This document shows, one piece after another, positions 29,626 to 41,900 of a stretch of DNA of 60,000 nucleotides. Position 1 is the first letter of the stretch. The number at the start of each line of letters is the position of its first letter. The stretch spans positions 20,397,650 through 20,457,649 of the forward strand of contig NC_079887.1 of assembly GCF_029227915.1 (NCBI RefSeq). The letters are read 5' to 3'. The notes below the pieces were generated by a model. The model ran no database searches and was not told where the DNA came from. It was given only the letters and a program-made list of their open reading frames with translations. The translations under genes were made by a program, and so were the position numbers. The DNA comes from Hydractinia symbiolongicarpus. Its lineage: Eukaryota > Cnidaria > Hydrozoa > Anthoathecata > Hydractiniidae.

Positions 29626-30274
29626 ATGAATATATAAACGAAACTTACTCTTATGAATTTACAGGACACATTGTCTGGCTAACCTTTTTTGTATGTAGCT
29701 ATATATAAAAATTAATTTTTTTTTTATTATACTAACTAGCTGGAGAACCCAGTGTTGCAAACGCAGTGAAAGGCCTGGTTTAGTCACAGGTATATAATTG
29801 TGTTACCCAGCAGCCAATTAATAAAATTTGTAGACTGTGCCACACATTCAGGTGGAGCGCTTTAGTACAGGTATGCAGTATATTATCGAAAGTTGAGTGA
29901 AGCTTTTTATATTGTGCCCCTGTCATAGCAAAAACAGTTATCTAACCCTTTTCATTTTTCGCAGAATGTTTTCTGGTGAAACAAAAAATGAATGTTAATC
30001 CAGGTGAGCACTAAGTACAGGTATATACTGTGTCGCACATACATAGATGCATAATTCCCACTTCCAAAAAACTATCCCAAGTTCCATTCAAATAAACAGA
30101 CAGTAAACTGTTGTTACCCTATGCAGCTAAAACAATCACTTAGCAATTTTATCTTTTTTATGTGTGGAAAAGTTTTTGTAACATAGGGTTCGAATTAGCA
30201 GTTCACAATTCGCAAATTGAAATGCCATTTTGGCGAATCAATTTGCCAAGAAAATGATAAAATTGCGAATCGAA

Positions 30275-30600
30275 TATTTTTAAGCAGCGATAGAAATGCT
30301 CTTTCAGATCGCTATTTAAAAATTTAAGAACGAAAAATGCTGATAAAAAAGCTTCGTTATATCGTATTTTAAACAAAAATGCTTTTTTAAATCGCATTTT
30401 AAAAGTTTAGAAACGAAAAGCGTTGATAGAAATGCTTTTTTAGATTGCGTTTCAAAATTTTAAGAATGAAAATGGCGATAGAAATGCTTTTTTAGATCTC
30501 GTTTTGAAAATTTAAGAAAGAAGAACGGCGATAGAAAAGCTTTGTTAGATCGCATTTTAAAAGTTTAAGAAGGAAAATTGGTGATAAAAATGCTCCTATT
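30275..30600 (+). repeat. Minisatellite, about 55-60-bp unit, five to six copies
   Basis: The recurring unit contains 'gatagaaatgcttttttaga', a 'tcgcattttaaaa' segment and 'gtttaagaacgaaaa'. Copies differ at many positions, so the array is old. It is shared in reverse orientation with 26310-26460. Confidence 0.75.
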
Positions 30601-30882
30601 GTATTTTTGAATGAAAGCTATTATTTTCACAAATTGAGCATACCCACAGGCTTTCATCTCGGCAGTACTGTAAACAGCATTTTATTACAAGACTCATGTT
30701 TGAAACAAACATATTTTTTGTGAAAGCAACTTATACTGTATTTAACTTGTGTTGTAATGTCCACAAAAACTGGTTAAAACCTCTAAAATAATAATTAAAT
30801 TATGAATATTTTCTTACAGCATGCTATAAAAATTCATTTTTGCAACATTATTTCGGCTATCGGAGACAAAAAAGTTAAAGAT

Positions 30883-30950
30883 GAGAGAGTCGCTAGTTCA
30901 GACGCTCAGTTCTCGTGTTTGGGGTTCCCCACTTGTCTCCAACAAAAAAA
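30883..30950 (+). repeat. tRNA-derived SINE head, degenerate
   Basis: 'gagagagtcgctagttcaga' followed by 'cgctc', 'tctcgtgtttgggg' and 'ttcccc' resembles a tRNA front half and T arm with a shortened B box. The same layout occurs at 44253-44310. Confidence 0.5.
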
Positions 30951-31148
30951 ATAATAATGCAGGTAAAAAGTAAAGCTCGCAGGTCACAAAAAAATACAAA
31001 TTCTTGTCAAAAACAAGGTAGCTACTAATGAACAAGCCAATGGTAATTGATCTATGGTGTTCCCAGGCCACATGTAGATAGTGGTTTACTTAGTTACAGA
31101 GTGCAGAAATTTTTGCAAACCGACTCTACTTTTCTAATTCGAACCCTG

Positions 31149-32354
31149 TAACACTTTAAAATAAAAAAAAAACAGGTTAGAACCTGTTTTTACCCTGTAA
31201 AGCAAAACGAATTCTGGAACATTGCTCTATTTTATGGGAAAAGTTCTTGTGAAAGATCAAAACTAAACATAATATCGGATACGTCACTTTCATAAGGTTC
31301 CGCATTTCGTTACCAATGAGATTCTATTTCTTTGTTTTCCACCGAACCTACCAGTTTTTATTGCGGGTGTCCAGTTTATAAAGCGACTCGGGCTTGTACT
31401 AAATATTTGTAAGTTTATATTTATTTTTTTTCAAACAAAAACTGGTGCATAAAGGGGTTTTGTACAAAGATAAAGAACTGATTTCTGTCACCACTGCATT
31501 TCGGGTAGGAAAATGAAATACAAAACAATTTGCATTTCCCACGTTTTTTCTCTTTTGCTTCAACTTTCTGACTAGAGATGCTGTTCATTGTTTTAATGAA
31601 ACAAATACAAATGCCCTTCTTAAAAGTACATAATTTTATTAACTTACAACACTTTTAAATCCTATATATTTCTAAGGAATACTGTTATAACCATATCAGA
31701 TAAATATACCAACTCTCCTGACAAAAGGAAAAGTTAAATAACAATGTAATAACAATGCGTACATTTCAATTACATTTTCGAATTTCCTTCACTAATATTA
31801 AACAAATTATTCTTTGTAGGATTACATTGGAAACACCACCAGTTTATAGAAAAATATTCAACCATGACAAGTTTAAATCCAAAAACCTTAAAAAAGAAAA
31901 GTACATGATATTATATAAGAAATACGAATTAGAATCAGTGTTGTAAATGTTTTTTTATAGGATTTTCTTAAATTTATGCTTTTCAGCCAGTGTTTTGTAG
32001 GAATTCTTTTTAAAAGAATCGTCAAGGCTTAACAACTTAGAAAACATATTAGTCTTGCTACAATGAAATGCAAAGGGGAGTCTGCTGTAAATATAACAAA
32101 ATTTTGAAAATTGGTCAGCAATGCTCTTGCAGAGAAATTTGATGACTATGTTACTTTTGACCCTTGGGGTTTGATGAGTAATGAAGCAGGTGCATTTTGG
32201 AAATCTGTCAATGATAAATTTCACCATAAAGTAATAGTGTAAGCTGTGAATTTCATTTAAAATGTCCACAAACACTCCAGAGCACTAGGTAAACTATATA
32301 TTTGATTTAAATTTAAGCACACAATGAAATTTTATACTGTTTTATTAAAAACTA
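31149..32354. other. Intergenic spacer
   Basis: No gene recognised. A small palindrome, AACAGGTTAGAACCTGTT, lies near 31172. Frames at 31755-31946 (plus) and 32275-31955 (minus) show no family resemblance. Confidence 0.4.
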
Positions 32355-33675
32355 CAGTACTGTGAAAAGGTTTGTTAACATCGTGGTTCGGTTTATTTCA
32401 TGTTACGCATCAACCACGATAGCCAGTGATGCGTATTTTTTTAACAATCTTGGACTTAACGATCATGTTTTGTGGACTACACGAACAACATTCTGTTGGT
32501 CAGTGAAATAAAAATAATTTTAACGAAAATGTATTGTCGGAACAACAACAATAAAATCACAACGGAGGAGGGTGTTACGACAAGCATATTTTTTCAATGT
32601 ATATAAATTTGCATCACGCATGCAATCAGTATTTTTTTGTTGTAAAGGAAAAATAATAATAATTTATCTCACTAAAAAAATGTAACTAGCTATCAAGGTG
32701 AAAGATAAAAATACCAGAATTTTTCTTGTGTTGTTTTGAAAGTTATACAACAAGAATTATTTTGTGCTGTTTTGAAAGTTATACAGCAATAATTATTGTT
32801 GTGCTACTTCACAAAGTTATACAGAATAGTGTTGTTTTAAAAGTTATACAGCAAGTTATAGTGGCACTGTTTCAAAATATATACAGCAAGTTATTCTTCA
32901 CCCACTTAGGATAATAAAAAAAGCAACAGCAAAGCTATTTTGATAAAAAAAATTAAGTGTTCTGTTTAAAGTCTTTCAAGGCACTACAATTATTTATTTA
33001 AAATTCATAACGGAGAAGGTGTTACGACAAGTGTTTTTACCTTGTTTTTATATTTTTCCTAAATAGTATTAACTAAAAGTCTTGTAATATTACATTTTAG
33101 CTACCGTAATTTTAAACATATATAATAATCATAATGAAGGTGTTACAGCAATAATAATCCATCTTGTTTTTCACTTGTACTCTAACTATTTTAGTGAAAG
33201 TAGCTAATTTTTGTTATAAATCACATAAAAATTTCAACTTTTGTTTAACCTGTAACTATTTTTGTGATTACAAAATTGGCGCAACGCGCATTTTATTTTC
33301 ATCGCAACAAATTCCCATGAATATTACCATTAAGTATTTTGCATATATTTTCGGTTCTATTTTCTTAAACAGAATTCTTTTGTCAGAAAAAAACCCAGGA
33401 AAACAACGAGATGTTATAATTATTAAAGTTCTAAAAACTTAACGGTCAGACAAATTTAACTTTTCTAGACAAAAGGGCATTTCGTAAAAAATACAATTGC
33501 GTCCATGACGAAAAGTATACACCAAGCAAAAACTGAAATGATCGGGGGCTCACGATGCTTCGTGGAGATGATAATATTAGCATGGTGGCCACATAAAGAC
33601 CACGATTTTATCATGGTTCGTGTGCACCACGCTTGTTACACGAACACAATGTTAATAAACCTTTTCACAGTACTG
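32355..33675. mobile_element. Non-autonomous TIR element, TA-flanked (1321 bp)
   Basis: It starts CAGTACTGTGAAAAGGTTTG and ends with the complementary sequence, flanked by TA (32353-32354, 33676-33677). The interior contains five 'gttttgaaagttatacagca'-type units (32730-32890) and three 'ggagggtgttacgacaag'-type blocks (32560, 33009, 33130). Sub-terminal words such as accacgat recur near both ends. The short frame at 32726-32914 is produced by the repeat units. Confidence 0.85.
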
Positions 33676-33739
33676 TAGCTTGTTCTTTTATACTTATTTT
33701 TCATCAAAATATACCTAGTTTGACCTAATTCATTAATTT

Positions 33740-34960
33740 TTAATTAAGGTGATAATGAAACACAACAGCAATTCAAAAGACTAGCTTCCCAATGGATGGA
33801 GTCAATAACCAATGCTGGGTACCAGACATCATTAAGTATATTAAAAAGTTTCTTTCGAGACACTCCTGCAAAGAAAAATTGAACTAAATTTGTGACATCA
33901 GAGACAAATTCACTGGTCACGTGCATACAAGACAAACCTATATGCACCAACCACTAACTTAGCAGAAGTTTTAAATGCCTCATTTGTTCATGGAGCAATA
34001 CCAACCTCACCCTACTGAAGGCTGGACAGGAAGATGCTGGTGAAAACATCATAGTTGAAACAATGTGGAAGAAGTATCAAGAAGGAAATCCTAAAACAAG
34101 ATACGGACCTTAATTTGCGCAGGCACAACAATAATCAGCAAGAAGACAGCTGGATGCAGCACAACAAATGTCAATGGAATTGGATAAATAAGAACTGCAT
34201 ACAGCAATACCTAACAACAGAGATGAAACAGTAAACTTTTCTTGCAAGCACAGACCTTTTACAGAAAAAGTGTAATAAAAGTATAATAATGATTGTTATA
34301 TTATTTGAGTTGTTTGAGTATATGTTATGGTTATTCCTTTTGAAGTCTAATTTAATACCTGCTTTAATTTGTTACAGATTTATGTTTACAGGTCCAAAAC
34401 AGAAATGAAAAAAATCAGTGCATTTGGTCTAACTATCCAGCCCAACGGAAATGATCTGTAAAGGCCATCAAAATACCGGGAAAAGCCTAACAAACGTTTT
34501 AAAGCTACTTTGATTAAACAATAACAGCAAAGAATGACATCATAGTGAGTAACATTGTCAAAAACAATGATACAAAAATAATTGTCACAATAAAAAACAA
34601 AAAACTTACCAAGTAACAAAGGATGAACGACGAAATACTACCAAGAAATACTACCAAGCTGTGACTTCCCATTTGCACTTGCCAATGAAAACAGTGTGTG
34701 CAAGCATATTGTTTGGATTTTATTGCATTATTGTAAATGCTCAACAAGTAACAAAACAATCCATCAGTGTGGGTACACAAGACAGGAGCTGGCTATGCTT
34801 TTCACAACTTTATATGTCCAATTCCAGAATCCATCAAATACATTATTGCAAATCGTGGTGCAGTTAACACAGGCAAACCACCATCATGTATTGGTGACGA
34901 TTTCCAAAATATATTTTCAAAACATCCTGATAAGAACAAAGAACAAGTTTGAACCCTAAA
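33740..34960 (+). pseudogene. Degenerate SWIM-zinc-finger protein fragment (MULE-like)
   Basis: Scattered frames include TTNLAEVLNASFVHG (about 33950-33995), resembling the 'TN-AE' block found between a MULE-type transposase core and its SWIM finger. Further on, KYQEGNPKTRYGP and AAQQMSMELDK follow (34070-34190). At 34665-34730 a CTCQ-type CxC is followed by CVCKHIVWILLHYC, a CxH pair as in SWIM fingers, though in shifted frames. Many stops interrupt it. The assignment rests on two short motifs. Confidence 0.45.
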
Positions 34961-34969
34961 AAACATAAG

Positions 34970-35900
34970 GGTAAATCTCCATCATACAAGAATTAAAATG
35001 CATAAAAACAAGGCAATATGCAACTATAAAATATCAGTATTAATTGTGATAATTACAGAAAAGAAAGAAAAGGGCGCAGCCCTGACTACTTGCGAAAAGC
35101 AGATTATGGTAAAATATTGACATCAAGTTTTCGCTGGGCATGTAACTCGGTTTACGGTAGAAATTTGTAATTCCCTAACTTCCCAACTAGCAACTTCCTA
35201 AATTCCCGGTTTTGTAACTCGAACATTAGACTCTTAATCAAGAGATCTTAAGATCTGATTAAGGTCCAGTATTTTTGCAGGCAAGTAAGGCTAATCTATC
35301 TTCCTTGCAACCTTTAAAATCAGGTCTATAGGTAAAAATCAGTGTGCAAAGACTAATTATTGCAAACTAAATTATATTCCCTTAAAAAAAATTTGCACAT
35401 GTGGGTCTGTTGCACAAAAACCATTAAAAGAAAACTAAAATTCTCTGTTGTTTGAAAGCTTTTATCATAGAAGTGCAGCGCAGTTAAAGAGAAAAAGGAG
35501 GTAGCGATAACCAGGATAAAATTCTGGTCAGTAAATCTGGTAAAGGTTACTAGGTTAAATTAACAAGATTTACAGTCAGTAAATCTTGTAAATTAATTTT
35601 TGACCCTAAGTATCTTTTTCTGGGTAGCTCAGCGAGAAAAATGGCATATAAAATTTTGCTGATGCGTAATGTATGTAACCCAGGTGAGCTTGGTGGTTCT
35701 GATTTAAACGGTTACAAAAGTTTTAAAGCATATAGTTATTAAATAATGGTTGGCTTAGTGCAATTTTTAACATGAAGTTGTTATAACTCGAGGTCCAGTG
35801 TGTTCGGAGAAATTTAAGGAGCTTAGAGTTTCATAAAAACGGGATAGTTATTATCCTACAGGTTGATTTTTTTTATTTTACTCTAGTATGCTTACAATAT
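34970..35900 (+). other. Region upstream of DEPDC5; possible 5' leader exon
   Basis: A CCCAG/GTGAGC donor at about 35682 and a TTGCAG acceptor at about 35915 could frame a 5'-UTR intron before the DEPDC5 start codon. No TATA-like element is convincing. The rest is unannotated spacer. Confidence 0.35.
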
Positions 35901-35986
35901 TATTTATGGTTGCAGAAAAGAGCTTGTCATATTTGAACTCCTAAAGAAAGCTGCTCATCTAGAACTAGAATCACTCATTGTCAGTG

Positions 35987-38900
35987 ATGTCTGTTCTAAA
36001 ACAAAATCTATGGAAATTGGTTGTTCATCAAAAGACTTTTAGCAATGACAATGTTATCATTCATAAAGAATGCCCTGACTTGAAAGTTGGAGATATTATC
36101 GAAGTATATCACCCAGATGAACATTATAGCAGATTATTAGTGGAAATACGCACTCTCAATTCTGCTACGTCAACACAGCAAAAGGGTATGTATATATATA
36201 TATATATGTACTTATTCTTAATTCGTTAGAGAATTGTATTACTTGTGCTCAATCAATTAATTCATTTTTAAAGCAAACTTATGGGCTATTTCTTTTGTAC
36301 CTGAAATTAAAGTCTGTATGCTATTACCGCTCCAGGTGATCTGATGACTGATTTATTCTTGCCATTGGTTGCTACTATAAGTTCTGCTGACCGAGGCAGT
36401 AATACCCTTGTATCCAAGGACACCTTTAAAGGTTTTTTAGATTGAGAAAAACATCATCTTTAAAGTAAATACCTTTCCCTGTTTTAGTGGTTTTTGGAAA
36501 ATTTGTAAAATTAAGTTCACATAAAATATTTGAAGTACAGTACAGTCCGAATGTAACCTTCCGCGTACGCGCTATACAAACCTTTTCCTGCAAGTCGAGA
36601 GCCCTTTAATCTTTTGTTTATCGTAATTACTTTATTGATCCTTGCAAGTGATTTAACAAAAGCTTCGCGATAAAACAATACTGTAATTATTTTCTCATAA
36701 AACTTATGGAAAATGTATTAGTGCAAAGTAATATATTTTAATGATTTGTTAACTACGCGAAAGATTAAAATAAATCGCGCAAAAACTATTGTTTTTTAAA
36801 AAGGTTTGTGCATGTTTTTTTTATATCTTTCAAACTTGGTCCGTTTTAAAAATATATATTTTTTAACATTTTATGCTATTTTTTTCAACAAATCACGCTT
36901 GTTTTTTTTTGTTTAAAAGACTTTAAAAAAAATATTCCTTTTGAGCATTTTATTCCGATCTTTTTCTTAACAAAGCTTTTGGAATAACTTTAGCAGCAGT
37001 CTCTACAACGGAGGAGGGTTTTACGACAAGTATATTTTCTGTGTATTTTCACATCAGGCACGCAGATAATTCATATTTTTTCCTGGGAAAAAATAATAAT
37101 AATTAACCTTCCCTTAAAAAATGAATAAATTTGTTTTCTTGTTTTGAATTAGCAAAATAAGTAGTTATATGCAGCAAGAAGTTTTTTTGTGCTGTTTTGA
37201 ACGTTGTGCGGCAAGAATTATTCCTTGCTGTTTCAAAAGTTATGCAGAATATGTTGTTATGGCACTTGGCTTGCGGTTTTGAAGTTCCCTTTGCAGTCAC
37301 AAGGTCCGTGGCTCGGGCCACAGCATGGGCATGTTTAGCAAGTGCCTTTACCACAACTACGGGTCAACCCATGCCATGTGAGGGAAATTGGGTAGGTATT
37401 ACCGGTGTATACTAATGTATACATTCCGAACATAGGACCCACATTGATAACAGTGTTTCCAACACTGAAGTGGGTATATCCTGTATAAATATTCATAATA
37501 ATAGTTTTGAGCAGGTTAAGATTGTTTTGTTTGGAAATTTATACAGCGAGTATTTCTCCTTTCACTTTAAAAAAAACTTAAAAATTATTTAAATAAAAAA
37601 ATTTATTATTGTTTTCATGTTTTTGTGCAGTCTTATAAAAAATGTCCCACATGTGCAAATTCTTTTAAGAAATATAGCATAGGCAAATTTTTTTTAAAAT
37701 CATAACGAAGGAGGGTGTTATGACAAACATATTCTGCAATGTATTTTTTATTATATATTTTTCCTATAAAGTGGACTTTTTAATCGATAGTCAGCAGTAT
37801 TACATTTTAGCTACCGAATGTATATATATGATTTATTATAATAATCATAACGAAGGGAGGAGTCACGACAATACCGCATATCTTCAGCATCACGATCAGC
37901 GTCACGATTACTTATGCAAGTTAGATTTTAAAGCAACGTATATAATAAACAACGTATTTAAATCATGTTCTGAAAATATAAGATAATTTAATATTCCTTC
38001 AAGATAAAAATTAAGATAGTACAGTAAAGTTTATTTTTGTATTTTTAATTGCCTTTGTTTACAAATTCTATATATAGACTTCGCGCCGAAAGTATTCTCA
38101 ACATCGTCACATGCACGTTATTTTTATTTATACAATAAGTTTCCCTTTATCTTTGCAATTTCTCGCAATGTAATTATTTTCTCTAAAAGACAATGAATAT
38201 TGTGAAAGTAATTATTTATGCAAGTTGCGCGTACGTTACATTCGGACTGTATTGTGAGGTCTCTCAGTAAAATTATATCCGCACAAAATATTGAAATATG
38301 GGTCATCGGCCAAAATTAAATCCATGCGAAATATCAATATGTTGATTGTCTGCAAAATTAAATAAATATTGTAAATCAACCTCATCCCTATTGCCTTTTT
38401 GTCTTTTGTTGCTGAGATGGCAAGTTAAAAAGGTGCTGGAAACAAGGTTGACTGGAAGTTACATGAAATATGGAATAATTTAAATTATTCCATATGTTAA
38501 AGTGAAGATTTGTTTTGTTTACATGTGAAGCCGTCCTGTTTGTTCTTGTTTTCTGTATAATTAGGTTGTATCTCCCGTGGGTTTTTAATTTATATAAAAT
38601 ATTCAAAATTGTTTCTCACTGCAAGAGTTCCACCGATGAAAAATAGTGCACCAAAGAAATGGGTTTTCCGAGCAAGAAGGCTTTGACTGTAGTAAGTCTG
38701 ATCATTAATTCTGAGTGCTCTAAATGCTCCAAGTGAAATGCTCATGGAAGAGTTAATCCATATTCGACTCTAACTTTCACCCAAATATGTAAAAAAAGTG
38801 GTGAATGAAGCATTTGGTGCATCCAGATCTGAATTTTAAGTACGAAAGAAATAGCTACTAATAATCAACCTTATTTTAGGTAGTTAAGTTTACTTAACTT

Positions 38901-41900
38901 TAGTTAATTGCCAAACAACGTGGACTGGCATTAGTACGATAGCGCGTAGTTGTGTTTGCCATCTTAGTTTCACAGGCCTTGACTCCAATCTTCACTTGAT
39001 CGTTCGGCTCTTTTAGTCACGGTCTCGCTCCACGATTCCTCTTTTGTTTTTTTAATCTTAAGCTGTGCTTGTTGGCAGTTTGTTAGAACCTGTCTTTGTT
39101 GACAGTTTGTTTAGAACCTGTCTTTGTTGACAGTTTGTTTTACTTATATTGATTCACAGTTTGTTTACGTGGTCCTTGTTGACCATACTACATTTACGAG
39201 AAACTGTCTTAGACAGTTTGTTGTGGTATTCATTGACCTCTGTTACAATTAGATACAGTACACACATATCCTCCGAGGTCCCTTATATCCGCCAAACTTG
39301 CAGTTTTGTTGTTGTTTTTTCCCTGCGCGTTGTCAGCAATTAATGATTAAATAGTGAACATTCAAAAACTTGTGCCAACAGATTTTGTCTACTAATTTTT
39401 TAATTTTTTTAAATAATGGGAAAAAATAATCAATCATAGCCTCTGTGTAAAAATTGGATATAATCTCCATTATAATACTCTTTGTCTGTCTGTTTGTAAG
39501 CTACCAAGTTTTTCTTTAAAAAGTAGGGGACTTTCACCGCTATAGTCACAGGAAAATCTTTGTAACGGTAGCCATTTTAAAGGTCCCTTTGTGACGCTGT
39601 GTATTTCAAAGATATTAGTTTTCTATACATTTAGGATTTAGGGAATGTTAAGGAAGTTTGGAATCTTTCAATTTTAAGATTTTGAATATAACATACAATG
39701 TAGCTATGTTGAATTTTTTTTGTAGAACTGTAAAAGCATAAAATTATGGAACGCTTTTTTGGAATTGTTGAGGCTGACTCTAAAAAGGTTGCTCCATTTA
39801 AATCTACTCCCCTTGAGTACTAAAACCGAGTTTTTGAATTTATATAAAAAAGTTCTACAATAGTATCTAAACAATTAATTTTAAACAAAGAAACAGACAC
39901 TGTTGAATAGTACTATAATATTAATATTTTAGTTTTCCTCAATAAAATCCTTATATATTTATGTTTAATCCACTTTGTTAAATTTTTGGTACGTTTGCCT
40001 AATTGGAATGATATTGAAATATGTGAGACAAAGTATAATATTAAATTTTAGGTATGTTTACTTACTTGGAATGATGTTAACTATGTGAGACAAAGCATAC
40101 AAGGATTAGAAAATTAGACCCCGTCTTCAAGTTGGGGTTTTATTTTTTACAAAACGACTAATTTTTTCGATTATCTTAATGTTTTTTTAATGTTTTTTTA
40201 TTTGCAATGTTGTTTAAATTTAACTTTTGTTGAAACAAAGAAAAACTTTTAGATACAGTATTTAGCTTGATTTAAACCAATACTTCTATACAATGTCTTT
40301 TAGTTTTAAAAAAGAACCTTATAGAGCGAAAAAGGTTCTCATAATTTCCCTCCTTCCCTTAAGTTAAAAAGTTGAACTCTCCCTCACCCCCTTGGATAAA
40401 AAGTCTTCAATACTTGAAATGATTTTTATTGTGCAATATAACATAATACTTCTTTTCCTCATCGTATTCTAGACAAAGAATGGTAATATGGATTAAAAAA
40501 CAAAAGGAGTTAAGAAAAAAGCAAAATAAGCCAAAGAGAGCTCTTAAACAAATCAGGGGGTGATTCTAATTATGTTTAAAGGTGTTCCAACCATCGAGTA
40601 GTACAGTATCTTTCAGTTTCATCAATCTTTGTCACTTTTTCGCAATGGGATTACTTAAATTTACGCAATTAATCATGCTTTTATGTACTCCCAAGTCGAA
40701 TAATTATGGATGGTTAAAAGTTGAAAAGAAGGTTGGTTTCATTGTAAGAATTTAGTTGTACATAGAGACTGATTATGTAAATAGTTTTTACGAAAAGCTT
40801 CTCTCATATTTTAATCCTTTTTATTTTCTGCCGTCTATGCTTGGTATTTCAATTTATTTTTATTTCACAGTTCAGCAATTCAGAAGCTACTGATTTTCAA
40901 GTGGTTGTTTTGACAAAGCTGTTTTAAAAACTGCGTTATATGCATTGCATGCAGCCTAAACAGTAACAAAGATTGAAAGTAATGCCGATTAAATGATGTT
41001 AAGAAAATGGGCACATTTACCTCCCGCAAAAATCCCAAAAAGCTTCTTTTTTTAAAAACAAAAGAATAGAAACTGACGATCGCTACGAAAAAAACATGTC
41101 TTACTAAAAAACTTAATCGGTGTTTTCTTTTCTTTTTCTTATGATTTGTGTTGTGTTGGAAATTGGTAAAATGTTCTGCTATTTAATATAAAAATGTACA
41201 AAACATTATTTGGTTGTGTTGTGTGGATATAAGTACAATAATAATGAAATAAAAAGAAATAAGAATCTTCGACCGCGTTGACTAGCTAAAAAGGCAATAT
41301 TTTATGGAACTTTATTTCCTGGAGATCTCTTTCAAAAGAACTATATGTGAAGTGCAGAAAAAATATAAAAACTTTGATCGCTTAGTAGATCACCTGCACG
41401 ACGTATTTTTTTAAGTGTTTGAGTTCTTTTTTTTCAAAGACGGATTCTGTGAAAACTAACTTCTTTACACTTCTCTGATTGATTGGTACATCCAATTGCA
41501 GAACAACTAATCATTTCTTAAAGATTTAAAGGTAAAGTACATACAAAAACAAGCAATTTTAAGTAAACTATAAGTTTAACATGAATGTTCTCTCCGCTCG
41601 CTCAAACTTTCTGCACGATGTGATGTCATTATTTATAATCAGGTCCAGTCCTAAATAAAATAAATAAAATTGTTTATAAGAAAAAAATCGAATATGCGAA
41701 GGCTAAATTCTAAATAAGGAAAACAAGTGAAGTAAGCTGTTTTTTATTTCTTATGCTTTTTCGAGTACGTATAAAAGTAAAAAGAAAAAAAAAATTTCAT
41801 TGGGGTTCCCCTTTAAGCCGTTTATCATCAAAGGGTAAGATCATCTTGTAAGTCAAGCGTCCTGCTTTTGTTAAAGCATTCTTACTGAAAAAGAAAAATA

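Larger units (their letters stand above)
30184..31148. mobile_element. TIR element with AGGGTTCGAATTAG ends
   Basis: AGGGTTCGAATTAG at 30185 is mirrored by CTAATTCGAACCCT ending at 31147, followed by GTA. A TA duplication may be mutated on the left (CA). It is about 0.96 kb and holds the 30275-30600 minisatellite and a tRNA-like SINE piece. No coding sequence. Confidence 0.65.

Noticed and set aside
39068-39168. Regularly spaced short repeats, considered as a CRISPR-like array
   Set aside because: Only two to three units with no unique spacers, in a eukaryotic intron.
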